Origin: Jeotgalibacillus terrae
GTDB lineage: Bacteria > Bacillota > Bacilli > Bacillales > Jeotgalibacillaceae
Reading direction: 5' to 3'
Assembly: GCF_016908195.1 (NCBI RefSeq)
Contig: NZ_JAFBDK010000020.1
Coordinates: forward strand, 1-57,263
DNA: 57,263 bases
In this document: positions 11,068-21,038 of the stretch, in pieces
How the letters are laid out: the number at the start of each line of letters is the position of its first letter
Numbering within the stretch: position 1 is the first letter of the stretch
The notes under the pieces: generated by a model
The model's input: the letters and a program-made list of their open reading frames with translations, nothing else
The model's database searches: none
What the model was told of the DNA's origin: nothing
Translations under genes and position numbers: made by a program

Positions 11068-11104
11068 ACGAAAGAGGCTGTGACAAATATGTCTCAGCCT
11101 CTGT
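11068..11104 (-). terminator. Candidate dnaN terminator
   Basis: An imperfect hairpin AGAGGCTG/CAGCCTCT is followed on the minus strand by TTTCG, between dnaN and yaaA. The short T-run suggests partial termination, allowing some readthrough into yaaA-recF. Confidence 0.45.
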
Positions 11105-11200
11105 AATCGGTTCACTACGCTTCAGGGGGAGCGCGGCGTGCGCTGAGCCTCCTCGTGCTTTCATGCTGGAGTCTTCCCCTTACGCTACGTTCACCTCTGA
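11104..11200. repeat. Intergenic repeat, family A1
   Basis: Contains TGAGCCTCCTCGTGCTTTC and GCTGGAGTCTTCCCCTTACG, matching the inverted core of the copy at 25990-26140. It lies between dnaN and yaaA and contains no open frame with a binding site. Confidence 0.7.
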
Positions 11201-11237
11201 TGGTATAAAAATTTATTTTAACCTGAAATCTTTTCTT

Positions 11238-12374
11238 TTAGTACGTTCTCACAGGTGTGATCAGCTGCAGGATGGAGTCGTCACCGGTTGGGCGGAGGAC
11301 AAATGGTCTCATCGCTCCTGTGAACTGGATATTCGTCTCAGCGCCTTCAAGAACTTTCAGTGCATCCATCATGTATTTCGCGCTGAATGAGATCGTCAGT
11401 TCTTCACCAGTTGTTGCGTCACTTTGCACTTCCTCTACAACTTTACCAATCTCAGGTGTGTTGGAAGAAATCTGTACGCCGCCCTGTTCACTGATGTGAA
11501 GCTTAACGACATTGTTTCTTTCTTCTCTCGCTAAAAGCGATGCACGGTCAATCGCCTGAAGGAAGTCTTTCCCGCCGATTGTCATTTCCGTTTTACTTTC
11601 AGATGGGACAAGACGTGACGTGTCAGGATAATTTCCTTCAAGCAGACGTGAGAAGAATAATACATGCTTCGCACGGAAAAGCACCTGGTTTTCAGTCATG
11701 ACAATTTCCGTTTCATCTGCTGTATCATCAAGAATCTTGTTCAGCTCATTTAAGCTTTTACCAGGGATCACTGCTTTATAAGGTTCCCCATTCCCGCCGT
11801 TGATCGGTGCCTTACGCATCGCCAGGCGGTGGCTGTCTGTTGCAACACAGTTCAGCATGCCATCTTCCACCGTCCAGTTTACACCTGTCAAGATAGGGCG
11901 TGTTTCTGAGGCGGACACTGCGAAAACAGTCTGTCTAATCATTGTTTTTAAAAGGTTAGTAGGAATTTTTAATACGCTGTCTTCTTCAATTTCAGGAAGA
12001 CGCGGGTATTCATTGACGTCCTGACCATTCAGATTAAACTCAGATTTACCTGAGCGGATCACAGTCTGAAGATGAGAATGTACTTCAATTTCTACAGTAT
12101 CAAGTGGCAGTTTCTTAACGATGCTTTCAAAAAACTTTGCCTGGAGTACGATTCCCCCAGTCTGTTCAACGTTAACGATTTCTTTTCCGTCTTCTTCTTT
12201 CGGGATAAAAGATTCAATTGAGATATCCGAGTCACTGCCTGTCAGTGTAATCCCTTCATCGTGTGCAGTAATTTTAATACCGCTTAAAATCGGAATCGCT
12301 GTTCTTGATGACACTGCTTTAATAACATCATTTACGCCATCAACCAGCTTATCGCGCTGTATCTGAAATTTCAT
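11238..12374 (-). CDS. dnaN: DNA polymerase III beta subunit (sliding clamp)
   Basis: This 378-residue protein forms the ring-shaped clamp that tethers the replicase and many repair proteins to DNA. It shows the three-domain beta-clamp pattern, including MKFQIQRDKLVDGVNDV at the start, SGIKITAHDEGITLTGSDSD in domain I and the C-terminal MRPFVLRP...LQLITPVRTY that forms the partner-binding pocket. The ATG at 12374 has GGAGG upstream. It is separated from dnaA by the unwinding part of oriC. Confidence 0.98.
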   Translation of the reverse strand: MKFQIQRDKLVDGVNDVIKAVSSRTAIPILSGIKITAHDEGITLTGSDSDISIESFIPKEEDGKEIVNVEQTGGIVLQAKFFESIVKKLPLDTVEIEVHSHLQTVIRSGKSEFNLNGQDVNEYPRLPEIEEDSVLKIPTNLLKTMIRQTVFAVSASETRPILTGVNWTVEDGMLNCVATDSHRLAMRKAPINGGNGEPYKAVIPGKSLNELNKILDDTADETEIVMTENQVLFRAKHVLFFSRLLEGNYPDTSRLVPSESKTEMTIGGKDFLQAIDRASLLAREERNNVVKLHISEQGGVQISSNTPEIGKVVEEVQSDATTGEELTISFSAKYMMDALKVLEGAETNIQFTGAMRPFVLRPTGDDSILQLITPVRTY

Positions 12375-12563
12375 GTGAGATAGCCTCCAACTCTTCGCAT
12401 ACTGCTGCGAGTTATATAATAATTATTTTTTAAATAAATAGTAATAGTACTAGTAGGTGCTGTGGATATGTGGATAAGCCTGTTAATGAATTGCTATGCA
12501 AGTTTTCCACATGTGAATAAAATGTGTTCAGACCTGCAACGGCTATCCACACTTATCAACAGA
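12375..12563. other. oriC, dnaA-dnaN part: DnaA boxes, DnaA-trio and unwinding element
   Basis: DnaA boxes (TTATCCACA or one mismatch): 12461-12469, 12469-12477 (perfect), 12503-12511, 12512-12520, 12543-12551 and 12553-12561. Next to the perfect box, 12439-12456 reads on the minus strand CTACTAGTACTATTACTAT, a run of NTA triplets like the DnaA-trio of B. subtilis, followed by an A/T-only stretch (12417-12438) suited to melting. Order and spacing match the basal unwinding system of bipartite Bacillus origins. Confidence 0.93.
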
Positions 12564-13910
12564 TTATTTCTGTAGTGCAGATTTGATTTCTTTAATCTCA
12601 TGCTTCAGAGAATCATCTTCAACAAGTAATCTGGAGATTTTTTCATGCGCATGAATAACAGTTGTATGATCACGTCCGCCAAATTCTTCCCCGATCTTCG
12701 GTAAAGAAAAATCAGTCAGCTCTCTTGAAAGATACATGGCAATCTGACGCGGGAAAGCGACTGTCTTCGTTCTTTTCTTCGCTTTAAAGTCTTCAAGCTT
12801 TACGCTGAAATGCTCACCGACTGTTTTCTGGATATCCATAATTGTAATTACTTTCGGCTTCGAGCTTGGCATGATATCTTTCAGTGCTTCAGCTGTCAGG
12901 TCGGCATTGATATCTTTGCTCACTAAAGAAGAGTACGCAACAACGCGGATCAGCGCACCTTCAAGCTCACGGATATTGGAATCGATCTGATTGGCAATAT
13001 AAAGCATCGCTTCATTCGGGATATCAAGTCCTTCAGCTTTCGCTTTTTTACGTAAAATCGCAATTCTTGTTTCGAGATCCGGTGGTGTAATATCTGTAAT
13101 CAGGCCCCATTCAAAGCGCGAACGCAGCCTGTCTTCAAGTGTCGGAATTTCTTTTGGTGGCCGGTCACTGGAGATGACAATCTGTTTGCTCTCCTCATGA
13201 AGTGTATTAAAAGTATGAAAGAATTCCTCTTGCGTCTGTTCTTTACCGGCCAAAAACTGAATATCATCTATTAAGAGAACATCTACATTGCGATATTTAT
13301 TGCGAAAATCCACCGCTTTATTGTCACGGATTGAATTAATAAACTCATTTGTAAATTTCTCTGAAGACAGATAGACAACCTTTGCATTCGGATTATGTTC
13401 AAGTACATAATGCCCGATCGCATGCATTAAGTGCGTCTTCCCAAGACCTACGCCTCCGTAGATAAAAAGCGGATTATAAGCTTTGGCAGGTGCTTCGGCA
13501 ACAGCAAGTGATGCAGCGTGGGCAAAGCGGTTACCGGATCCGATGACAAATGTGTCGAACGTGTACTTCGGATTCAGCATGCTTTTTGACCACTCCTGCT
13601 GGTCATCGTCAACAACCGGCCTTTTTGGTGGTGACGCCAGATCAAAATCATCTTCATCCTGGTTTTGAGGAATAATGAATTTAACCTTCAGCTCTTCACC
13701 GGTGACTTCTTTCAGTACACCGCCAATCAGCTGGGTGTAGTTTCCTTCAAGCCAGTCGCGCGCAAACTCATTGGGTGCGGTAACTGTCAAAACATCGCGC
13801 TGCAGCGTAAATGCCTTAGTTGACTTCAGCCAGGTTTCAAAACTTGGCTTACTGATTTTTTTCTCCATATCTTCGAGTGCGCGGTTCCACAAATCCGTGA
13901 TATTTTCCAA
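12564..13910 (-). CDS. dnaA: Chromosomal replication initiator DnaA
   Basis: This 448-residue AAA+ initiator binds DnaA boxes and opens oriC. Domain I (1-80) interacts with partner proteins, domain II is an acidic linker, and domain III has Walker [16 protein letters not shown] (about 150) and Walker [14 protein letters not shown] (about 215). Domain IV carries the box-reading [16 protein letters not shown]. The start codon is TTG, preceded by AAAGGAGGGGG; no closer ATG fits. Boxes on both sides of the gene make autoregulation likely. Confidence 0.98.
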   Translation of the reverse strand: MENITDLWNRALEDMEKKISKPSFETWLKSTKAFTLQRDVLTVTAPNEFARDWLEGNYTQLIGGVLKEVTGEELKVKFIIPQNQDEDDFDLASPPKRPVVDDDQQEWSKSMLNPKYTFDTFVIGSGNRFAHAASLAVAEAPAKAYNPLFIYGGVGLGKTHLMHAIGHYVLEHNPNAKVVYLSSEKFTNEFINSIRDNKAVDFRNKYRNVDVLLIDDIQFLAGKEQTQEEFFHTFNTLHEESKQIVISSDRPPKEIPTLEDRLRSRFEWGLITDITPPDLETRIAILRKKAKAEGLDIPNEAMLYIANQIDSNIRELEGALIRVVAYSSLVSKDINADLTAEALKDIMPSSKPKVITIMDIQKTVGEHFSVKLEDFKAKKRTKTVAFPRQIAMYLSRELTDFSLPKIGEEFGGRDHTTVIHAHEKISRLLVEDDSLKHEIKEIKSALQK

Positions 13911-14680
13911 CTAAATGCCCCCTCCTTTTACGATTATTTTTCGAGAAAAACATTCTCAAAATGAAAAATTCATATATATACATCATCATGAATAACGAAA
14001 AAAGCCGAATTCGTGATGTATCGACAATATTCAGCAGCTGTGGACAACTTTTTACATGCATGTGAAAATGTTTATCCACAGGCTATCCACATTTGTGGAT
14101 AATATAAATCTGTTAAAAAGTTATTCAGAGTGAAAACACAATTATGATATCAAATAAAACCAATCAGTGCAATGCTTGATCATATTTATCCACATCCCCT
14201 TCAACACGTGGATTCCAACTATCCACAAGGGATGAACATGTGAAAAAGGTGTCGATAAGCGTTGTGGATAATTTTTTTCGCGGACAAATCGCTGTGCAGA
14301 GTTATTAACAGATTGAGAGAATTTGAATCTTGTAGAGATGCTATTCAGAAATGGAAGAGGAAATTAAAGTACGGTAGTTAATTAAAAATATTTTTGAAAG
14401 CCATAAGATTTTGTCTGTAATTTTATCTTCTATATTGAAGTGAAGTTAATGAAGAGGGCATTGTTTTGGATCAGAATGATGCATATGCTGGTTTAGGATC
14501 ATGATCAGCTTAATTCGGGTCACCACCTCTGGTATTCAGCTCACTAACCTCTGCACAAAGGTCATATTCATCCCCCTTCTATAGTAGAAACATCATTCCC
14601 CTTACAGAAATTGATCATTTTTTCATTTTTCTATTGAATGGGGACGCATGGGGTGTTATGATATAGTGGTTGCACGAATC
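13911..14680. other. oriC, dnaA-rpmH part: DnaA box cluster
   Basis: This gene-free stretch contains perfect TTATCCACA boxes at 14072-14080, 14094-14102, 14186-14194 and 14263-14271. One-mismatch boxes lie at 14039-14047, 14083-14091, 14219-14227 and 14250-14258. It corresponds to the upstream half of the bipartite Bacillus oriC and to the dnaA regulatory region. I could not fix a dnaA promoter by eye. Between 14300 and 14640 I see no gene, repeat or further box. Confidence 0.92.
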
Positions 14681-14685
14681 AGACA

Positions 14686-14715
14686 TTGACAATAACGACT
14701 TATCGTCGCTATAAT
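14686..14715 (+). promoter_or_regulatory. rpmH promoter
   Basis: TTGACA (14686-14691) and TATAAT (14710-14715), both perfect SigA elements, with 18 bp spacing, about 60 bp upstream of rpmH. Confidence 0.88.
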
Positions 14716-14776
14716 GACTTAAAATGTTTAGAGTTCTGATCATAGATATCATGATCTTTTTAGGAGGTGTCTTACT

Positions 14777-14911
14777 ATGAAACGTACATTCCAACCAAAT
14801 ACTCGTAAAAGAAGTAAAGTACACGGATTCCGCGCACGCATGAGCACGAAGAACGGACGCAAAGTTCTTGCTCGTCGCCGTCAACGTGGACGTAAAGTAT
14901 TGTCTGCTTAA
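14777..14911 (+). CDS. rpmH: Ribosomal protein bL34
   Basis: This 44-residue, highly basic protein of the large ribosomal subunit ([18 protein letters not shown] at the N-terminus, ending RGRKVLSA) is of standard length. AGGAGG lies about 8 bases before the ATG. It is the first gene of the rightward arm and is followed by a terminator before rnpA, as in most Bacillales. Confidence 0.97.
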   Translation: MKRTFQPNTRKRSKVHGFRARMSTKNGRKVLARRRQRGRKVLSA

Positions 14912-14943
14912 GACCACTGATTCCACTCAGTGGTCTTTTTTCT
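14912..14943 (+). terminator. rpmH terminator/attenuator
   Basis: Stem GACCACTGA/TCAGTGGTC followed by TTTTTTCTC. It starts at the rpmH stop, so rnpA is expressed at a lower level by readthrough or from its own promoter. Confidence 0.85.
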
Positions 14944-14983
14944 CTTAAATACCGGAAAAATATCGAAAATTGTGGGTGGCGTA

Positions 14984-15340
14984 ATGAGAAAAGAGCAGAG
15001 AATCAAAAAAAATCCTGAATTTCAGGCGGTATTTAAAAAAGGAACATCAATGGCCAACCGTCAATTCGTGCTCTATCGCCTGAAAAAGCAGGATCAAACC
15101 ATGTTCAGGCTTGGCCTGTCTGTCAGCAAAAAAGTTGGCAATGCAGTCACGCGTGTCCAGGTAAAACGATATATCAGACAGGTTTTTCTGGAACTGTCAA
15201 ATGAGCTGGACCCTTCTTGTGATTATGTTGTGATTGCAAGAAAGCCGGCAGCTGATTTGAATTTCCATGAAACGAAAAAAAGCCTGACACATGTGATGAA
15301 AAAAGCACGTGTCCTTAAAAGTGAAAATTCTAAGAAATAG
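14984..15340 (+). CDS. rnpA: Ribonuclease P protein component
   Basis: This 118-residue basic protein assists the RNase P RNA in trimming tRNA 5' ends. It begins [20 protein letters not shown] and carries the conserved RNR-like motif in [20 protein letters not shown]. The ATG at 14984 is chosen over an in-frame start at 14930, which would lie inside the rpmH terminator; GGGTGG precedes it. Confidence 0.95.
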   Translation: MRKEQRIKKNPEFQAVFKKGTSMANRQFVLYRLKKQDQTMFRLGLSVSKKVGNAVTRVQVKRYIRQVFLELSNELDPSCDYVVIARKPAADLNFHETKKSLTHVMKKARVLKSENSKK

Positions 15341-15425
15341 CGCCTCTATTTGACTAAACGTGTTACAATAACGGGTGGTTATGAGATTTATAAGAATGAA
15401 AAGATAGACAGGGAGGAACATATTC

Positions 15426-16193
15426 GTGAAGAAGAAGCTCTTTCCCTTTATGATGTTTGCGGTCGTAGCTGTTTTCCTTGCAGGTTGTACGGAAATCGAT
15501 CAGCCGATCACACCAGACAGTGAAGGGATTTGGAATAGCTATTTTGTGTATCCACTATCTTGGCTGATTACACAGGTAGCTGAATTTTTTAATGAAAACT
15601 ATGGTCTCGGAATTGTTGTCGTTACACTTTTAATTCGTTTTGTACTGCTGCCACTGATGATCAAGCAGACAAAAAATACAAAGCGTATGCAGGAAATTCA
15701 GCCTGAAATGATGAAGTTACGTGAACAGTATTCTTCAAAGGATGCTCAAACACAGCAAAAACTTCAGCAGGAAACAATGGCGATGTTCCAAAAACACGGA
15801 GTAAACCCGCTTGCCGGCTGTTTCCCGTTAGTCATTCAAATGCCGATTCTGATTGCGTTCTATCATGCGATTGTAAGAACGACAGAGATCGCCAATCACA
15901 ATTTCTTATGGTTCGACCTTGGTGAGACGGATCCATTCTTTATTTTGCCGATTGTCACTGGTTTAACGACATTCCTTCAGCAAAAAATTATGATGGCCGG
16001 AAACCCTGCAGGTATGAACCCGCAGATGCAGATTATGTTGTATCTGATGCCTGTTATGATCGCAGTATTTGCTTTCATCTTCCCAACTGCCCTTTCACTT
16101 TACTGGGTAGTCGGTAACATCTTTATGATTGTGCAGACATTACTCATTAATGGTACATTCAAGAAAAAAGATGAAGTGGAAAGCTCAACTTGA
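15426..16193 (+). CDS. yidC: Membrane protein insertase YidC/SpoIIIJ (lipoprotein)
   Basis: This 255-residue membrane insertase has a lipoprotein signal peptide ending in the lipobox LAGC (cysteine about 20), then the five-helix YidC core. The core has the conserved [17 protein letters not shown], the charged hairpin [19 protein letters not shown] and [17 protein letters not shown]. The conserved arginine of the substrate groove lies in LIRFVLLPL. The start is GTG with GGGAGG upstream. It sits in the rpmH-rnpA-yidC-khpB order common to Bacillales; in B. subtilis this copy is SpoIIIJ, needed in sporulation. Confidence 0.95.
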   Translation: MKKKLFPFMMFAVVAVFLAGCTEIDQPITPDSEGIWNSYFVYPLSWLITQVAEFFNENYGLGIVVVTLLIRFVLLPLMIKQTKNTKRMQEIQPEMMKLREQYSSKDAQTQQKLQQETMAMFQKHGVNPLAGCFPLVIQMPILIAFYHAIVRTTEIANHNFLWFDLGETDPFFILPIVTGLTTFLQQKIMMAGNPAGMNPQMQIMLYLMPVMIAVFAFIFPTALSLYWVVGNIFMIVQTLLINGTFKKKDEVESST

Positions 16194-16208
16194 TAGGAGG
16201 GGCTGTAT

Positions 16209-16829
16209 GTGAAGGAGGAAATCACGCTGACTGGTGCAACGGTGGAAGACGCTGTTTCTGAAGCGCTTGTAAAGCTGGGTATTTCCAGAGAGCGCGCTGA
16301 TATTTCAGTGCTCGATGAAGGAAAAAAAGGTTTTCTCGGGCTCGGATCACGACCTGCAAAAGTTCAGGTGATCCGAAAAAGAGATGCAATTGAAGAAGTG
16401 GATCGCTATTTAAAGGATATTGCCCGCCAAATGGATGTTGAACTGACAACATCTGTTCAGCGGGAAGGAAAAACCGTTACAATATTGCTTGAAAGTGAAA
16501 AAGTTGCACTGCTGATCGGCAAACGCGGACAGACGCTTAACGCGCTTCAAACGCTTGCCCAGCTGATTGCAAACGGCTACACAGATCAATTTGTTACAAT
16601 CGTGTTAGATGCAGAAAATTACCGTGAAAGAAGACGCATCACGCTCAGCCAGCTTGCTGAACGTAAAGCAGAACAGGCCGTCCGTACAGGCCGTCCTGTA
16701 AAGCTCGAGCCGATGCCATCTTTTGAACGGAAAATCATCCACAGTACGCTGTCGTCAAGACGTGATATTGAAACTCATTCAGAAGGCCGCGATCCTCACC
16801 GCTATCTGGTGATCACTGCTAAATATTAA
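16209..16829 (+). CDS. khpB: RNA-binding protein KhpB (Jag)
   Basis: This 206-residue protein has three parts: an N-terminal Jag domain (DEGKKGFLGLGSRPAKV), a KH domain (about 75-140, with LLIGKRGQTLNALQTLAQ) and a C-terminal R3H domain (RRITLSQLAERKAEQA to the end). In other Firmicutes it binds RNA with KhpA and affects cell division and shape. The start is GTG at 16209 with GATAGGAGGGG upstream. It follows yidC by 15 bp and is the last gene before a terminator. Confidence 0.93.
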   Translation: MKEEITLTGATVEDAVSEALVKLGISRERADISVLDEGKKGFLGLGSRPAKVQVIRKRDAIEEVDRYLKDIARQMDVELTTSVQREGKTVTILLESEKVALLIGKRGQTLNALQTLAQLIANGYTDQFVTIVLDAENYRERRRITLSQLAERKAEQAVRTGRPVKLEPMPSFERKIIHSTLSSRRDIETHSEGRDPHRYLVITAKY

Positions 16830-16831
16830 TT

Positions 16832-16863
16832 AAAATCAGCTGTCACATGGCAGCTGATTTTTT
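16832..16863 (+). terminator. khpB terminator
   Basis: Stem AAATCAGCTG/CAGCTGATTT with an 8-base loop and a following T-run, directly after khpB. Confidence 0.85.
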
Positions 16864-16867
16864 CATT

Positions 16868-17003
16868 TTCATCGTTTCGCTGCGCTTCAGGCGGACGCTT
16901 TCCTGGATGAGCCGTTTTGTGGCTCCATAAGCCCTCCTCACCTTCGGTTGCGGGGTCTCAGCTTCCCTCTATTCGTCCCGGAGTCACCGCCTTACGCTCA
17001 GCT
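16868..17003. repeat. Intergenic repeat, family A2
   Basis: GC-rich element with CAGGCGGACGCTTTCC, CCGTTTTGTGG, GCGGGGTCTCAGCTTCCC and GTCACCGCCTTACGCTC. The same blocks occur in the same order but inverted at 18940-19080, so the two copies bracket mnmE. No gene lies in it. Confidence 0.85.
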
Positions 17004-17268
17004 ACACTGAGAATGCAGTCATAAAGCATGTTTTACGATTCATCTTTTAAAAATAAATGATTATAATTAGCAGCTAAAATTTAATTATTCATTTTAATAA
17101 ATTAATATTATGGAAAATATTTAAAAATAATATAAAAATTTTAATGTTAAATAAATTGCGTTATTACCCTGTCTTCATAGTTGGATGGCTCAGCGCCTGG
17201 TCACGGAAAGATTCAACTTGGAGAAAAAAACATCAGCCAACTTACACAAAGTACTTAAATAAATTACG

Positions 17269-17315
17269 TTATCCACATGTGAATATCCATTCTAAATACC
17301 ATACATTGTGGATAA
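17269..17315. promoter_or_regulatory. Pair of perfect DnaA boxes upstream of mnmE
   Basis: TTATCCACA (17269-17277) and its inverse TGTGGATAA (17307-17315), with an imperfect TGTGAATAT between them at 17278-17286. The stretch 17030-17340 is very A/T-rich and holds no credible gene. An 18-bp direct repeat (17147-17164 and 17255-17272, one difference) runs into the first box. B. subtilis is reported to bind DnaA upstream of the orthologous gene (trmE), so the site may be conserved. Confidence 0.8.
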
Positions 17316-17444
17316 TGCCAACTGATTTTCTTTTTTTCAATGCAAAAGTATGGTATTCTAATGATTTAGAGAGTATATAACCGAGGCCTTCTGTGCGGAA
17401 GGCCCTTCTTAATGTATAGAGAAAGAAAAACGGGGTGACATGTT

Positions 17445-18827
17445 ATGGAGTTTGACACGATTGCAGCAATATCAACGCCAATGGGTGAAGGTGCGATCGC
17501 AATTGTCCGGTTGAGCGGTGATGAAGCTTTCACGATTGCTGACCGAGTATATAGAAGTGGCGGGAAGCAGCTGCAGTCTGTCCCATCCCACACCATTCAC
17601 TACGGTCATATTGTGGACCCGAAAACGGATGAGACCATTGAAGAAGTCATGGTATCAGTCATGAAGGGACCTAAAACCTTTACGCGTGAAGATGTAGTTG
17701 AAATTAATTGTCACGGCGGTGTAGTCAGTGTAAACCGTGTGCTTCAACTGCTGCTGCGTGAAGGGGCGAGACTTGCTGAGCCTGGTGAATTCACAAAACG
17801 TGCATTTTTAAATGGACGGATTGACCTGTCTCAGGCGGAAGCAGTGATGGATCTGATCCGTGCAAAGACAGATCGGGCGATGAACGTCGCGATGAATCAG
17901 ATGCAGGGAAGACTGTCACGTCTTGTGCAGTCGCTGCGTCAGGAGATCCTGGAGATTTTAGCGCAGGTGGAAGTGAATATTGATTATCCTGAATATGATG
18001 ATGTCGAGGAAATGACATTGACTATGATGATGGAAAAATCACAGTATGTACGCGATGAAGTGGAGAAGCTGCTGAAAACATCGGAACAGGGAAAAATTCT
18101 GCGTGAAGGCCTCTCAACCGTGATTATCGGCAGACCGAATGTCGGAAAATCTTCCTTATTAAATAGTCTCGTCCAGGAGAATAAAGCCATCGTAACGGAT
18201 ATTCCGGGTACGACGCGTGACGTGATCGAAGAGTATGTAAACGTCAGAGGTGTCCCGCTCAAACTTGTTGATACAGCAGGAATCCGTGAAACAGAAGATA
18301 TTGTAGAGCGGATCGGCGTTGAACGTTCACGCCAGGTATTAAAGGAAGCGGATCTGATTTTACTTGTATTAAATCACGGCGAAGAGCTTTCTGATGAGGA
18401 TCGCAGGCTGTTTGAAGCAGTCACAGGTATGGATGTGATCGTAATCGTGAATAAAACGGACCTCGCTCAGGAAATTGATCTCGAAGAAGTAAAACAGCTT
18501 TCAGGTGATCATAAGCTTGTCACGACTTCGCTTTTAAAAGAGCAGGGTGTAGATGAGCTTGAAGAAGCGATTGCTTCATTATTCTTTGACGGTTCTGTTG
18601 ATCTTGGCGATGGCACATATGTATCAAACAGCCGTCACATTGCCCTGCTGCATCAGGCATTACAGGCAATTGAAGAAGCCATTCAGGGTGCTGAAATGGG
18701 GATGCCGGTTGATATGGTGCAGATTGACCTGCGCCGTACGTGGGAGATCCTTGGTGAGATGATCGGTGATACCGTTCAGGAAAGCCTGATCGACCAGCTA
18801 TTCTCGCAGTTCTGTCTTGGAAAATAA
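17445..18827 (+). CDS. mnmE: tRNA modification GTPase MnmE
   Basis: This 460-residue protein works with MnmG to make the carboxymethylaminomethyl group on wobble uridine 34. The N-terminal tetrahydrofolate-binding part is followed by a helical domain that hosts a G domain: [14 protein letters not shown] (about 227-240), [22 protein letters not shown] and NKTD. The protein ends in FCLGK, with the conserved C-terminal cysteine. GGGGTGA precedes the ATG. A small hairpin (17384-17403, GGCCTTC/GGAAGGCC) lies in the leader. Confidence 0.97.
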   Translation: MEFDTIAAISTPMGEGAIAIVRLSGDEAFTIADRVYRSGGKQLQSVPSHTIHYGHIVDPKTDETIEEVMVSVMKGPKTFTREDVVEINCHGGVVSVNRVLQLLLREGARLAEPGEFTKRAFLNGRIDLSQAEAVMDLIRAKTDRAMNVAMNQMQGRLSRLVQSLRQEILEILAQVEVNIDYPEYDDVEEMTLTMMMEKSQYVRDEVEKLLKTSEQGKILREGLSTVIIGRPNVGKSSLLNSLVQENKAIVTDIPGTTRDVIEEYVNVRGVPLKLVDTAGIRETEDIVERIGVERSRQVLKEADLILLVLNHGEELSDEDRRLFEAVTGMDVIVIVNKTDLAQEIDLEEVKQLSGDHKLVTTSLLKEQGVDELEEAIASLFFDGSVDLGDGTYVSNSRHIALLHQALQAIEEAIQGAEMGMPVDMVQIDLRRTWEILGEMIGDTVQESLIDQLFSQFCLGK

Positions 18828-18939
18828 TAATAGATACTGACGGTCTGAGTGGCCATCAGTTCATTGATAAATTGAACCTTGTTCCTTGGAAATTATGCAG
18901 TATGAGTCTCTGTTATAAAAGTAATTTATTTACCAGAGC

Positions 18940-19080
18940 ATTGATCGGAGTGGAAGGCGGCGACACCGGGACGATAAGTGGGAAGCTGAGACCCCGCAAG
19001 GCGAAGCCTGAGCGGTAAAGATAGGACCACAAAACGGTCCTCCGTCCGGAAAGCGTCCGCCTGTAACGCAGATCAACTAC
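18940..19080. repeat. Intergenic repeat, family A2, inverted copy
   Basis: Inverted relative to the copy at 16868-17003 and easily aligned with it (GGGAAGCTGAGACCCCGC, CACAAAACGG, GGAAAGCGTCCGCCTG). It occupies most of the mnmE-mnmG gap. The pair of copies forms a large inverted repeat around mnmE. Confidence 0.85.
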
Positions 19081-19125
19081 ACAATGTAACAGTGACTCAA
19101 CATTTAAAGGAGGACATTCATCACT

Positions 19126-21018
19126 ATGGTGAAAAAATTTGAGGCAGGAAATTATGATGTAATCGTCATTGGTGCCGGTCATGCGGGTGTGGAAGCAGGA
19201 CTTGCTTCAGCACGAATGGGTGCGAAAACACTCATGCTGACTATTAATCTTGATATGGTGGCATTTATGCCATGTAACCCTTCTGTCGGCGGTCCGGCAA
19301 AAGGAATTGTTGTACGCGAAATTGACGCGCTTGGCGGTCAGATGGGACGTACAATTGATCAGACGCATATTCAGATGAGGATGCTGAATACAGGAAAAGG
19401 GCCTGCTGTGCGTGCATTGCGTGCCCAGGCTGACAAAGTGCTTTATCAGCAAATGATGAAAGAAACAATTGAAAATGAACCGAATATGACGCTGCTTCAG
19501 GGTATGGTTGAGGAACTGATCATTGAAGAAGGCGAATGCCACGGCGTTATTACCAATACTGGCGCAACATTCCGCGCGAAAACGACAATTATCACAGCAG
19601 GAACATTCCTGCGCGGTGAAGTGATCATCGGAGACCTGAAATATTCAAGCGGTCCGAATAACCAGCAGCCATCTATTGGTCTCGCAGATCATATGAGAGA
19701 CCTTGGCTTTGATGTCGTCCGTTTTAAAACAGGTACGCCGCCACGTGTGAACAGTTCGACGATTGATTACACGAAAACTGAAATTCAGCCGGGCGATGAA
19801 ACGCCGCGTGCCTTCAGTTATGAAACTACAGAATTTATCACAGACCAGCTGCCATGCTGGCTGACGTATACAAATGCTGAGACACACCAGATTATTGATG
19901 ACAACCTGCACCGTTCAGCGATGTATTCAGGTATGATTAAAGGAACAGGTCCGCGCTACTGTCCATCAATCGAGGATAAAGTGGTCCGCTTTAACGATAA
20001 GCCGCGTCACCAGATTTTCCTTGAGCCTGAAGGCCGTAATACAAAGGAAGTCTACGTGCAGGGTCTATCAACAAGTCTGCCTGAAGATGTTCAGCAGCAG
20101 ATCCTTTCAACGATTCCAGGTCTTGAAAATGCACAGATGATGCGTTCAGGCTATGCAATCGAATACGATGCAATGGTGCCGACTCAGCTGTGGCCGACGC
20201 TTGAAACGAAAAAGATCCGCAATCTTTACACTGCAGGTCAGATCAACGGTACGTCAGGCTACGAGGAAGCAGCTGGACAGGGTCTGATGGCCGGTATTAA
20301 TGCTGCGCGCCGTGCCTTTAATAAAGAAGAAGTGATTTTAAGCCGTTCTGATGCGTATATCGGGGTACTGATTGATGACCTTGTGACAAAAGGGACGAAT
20401 GAACCGTACCGTCTGCTGACGTCACGTGCTGAATATCGTCTGCTTCTGCGTCACGATAATGCAGATCTGAGATTAACAGATGTGGGTCATGAAATCGGGT
20501 TGATTTCAGACGAGCGCTACAGCCGTTTTAATGCTAAAAAGGATATGATTGATGCGGAAATTAACAGGTTGAAAGAAGTTATAATTAAGCCGAATGAAGC
20601 AACGCAGTCACTGCTTGAAGAAGCAGGAAGCTCTGCTTTAAAAGACGGAATTCGCGGAACAGACCTTTTAAGAAGACCGGAAATCACGTACAATCATATT
20701 AAAGCACTCATACCTGCAGAGACTGAACTCCCGGGGGACGTAGAGGAGCAGGTCGAGATTCAGGTGAAATATGAAGGTTATATCGAAAAATCTCTTCAGC
20801 AGGTTGATAAGCTGAAAAAGATGGAGAATAAAAAAATTCCAGAAGGCATTGATTATGATGCGATTACCGGGCTTGCTTCGGAAGCAAGACAGAAGCTGCG
20901 CGAGGTTCAGCCGCTGTCTATTGCCCAGGCATCACGAATTTCCGGAGTAAATCCGGCAGACATTTCAATTCTGCTTGTCTATATTGAGCAGGGTAAAATT
21001 GCAAAAGTATCCGGTTGA
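19126..21018 (+). CDS. mnmG: tRNA modification enzyme MnmG (GidA)
   Basis: This 630-residue FAD-dependent partner of MnmE makes the wobble-uridine modification. The dinucleotide-binding motif [19 protein letters not shown] lies at about 15-33. Two further family signatures are [11 protein letters not shown] and [16 protein letters not shown]. The length is typical of bacterial MnmG. AAAGGAGG lies 12 bases before the ATG, somewhat far but without a better start. rsmG follows at 20 bp. Confidence 0.97.
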   Translation: MVKKFEAGNYDVIVIGAGHAGVEAGLASARMGAKTLMLTINLDMVAFMPCNPSVGGPAKGIVVREIDALGGQMGRTIDQTHIQMRMLNTGKGPAVRALRAQADKVLYQQMMKETIENEPNMTLLQGMVEELIIEEGECHGVITNTGATFRAKTTIITAGTFLRGEVIIGDLKYSSGPNNQQPSIGLADHMRDLGFDVVRFKTGTPPRVNSSTIDYTKTEIQPGDETPRAFSYETTEFITDQLPCWLTYTNAETHQIIDDNLHRSAMYSGMIKGTGPRYCPSIEDKVVRFNDKPRHQIFLEPEGRNTKEVYVQGLSTSLPEDVQQQILSTIPGLENAQMMRSGYAIEYDAMVPTQLWPTLETKKIRNLYTAGQINGTSGYEEAAGQGLMAGINAARRAFNKEEVILSRSDAYIGVLIDDLVTKGTNEPYRLLTSRAEYRLLLRHDNADLRLTDVGHEIGLISDERYSRFNAKKDMIDAEINRLKEVIIKPNEATQSLLEEAGSSALKDGIRGTDLLRRPEITYNHIKALIPAETELPGDVEEQVEIQVKYEGYIEKSLQQVDKLKKMENKKIPEGIDYDAITGLASEARQKLREVQPLSIAQASRISGVNPADISILLVYIEQGKIAKVSG

Positions 21019-21038
21019 ATGAGCTAAAGGAGACCAAC

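Noticed and set aside
14615-14926. 103-residue frame opposite rpmH
   Set aside because: It is the antisense shadow of rpmH and its promoter.
17144-17380. 78-residue frame upstream of mnmE
   Set aside because: A/T-rich, no binding site, crosses the DnaA boxes and shows no family resemblance.
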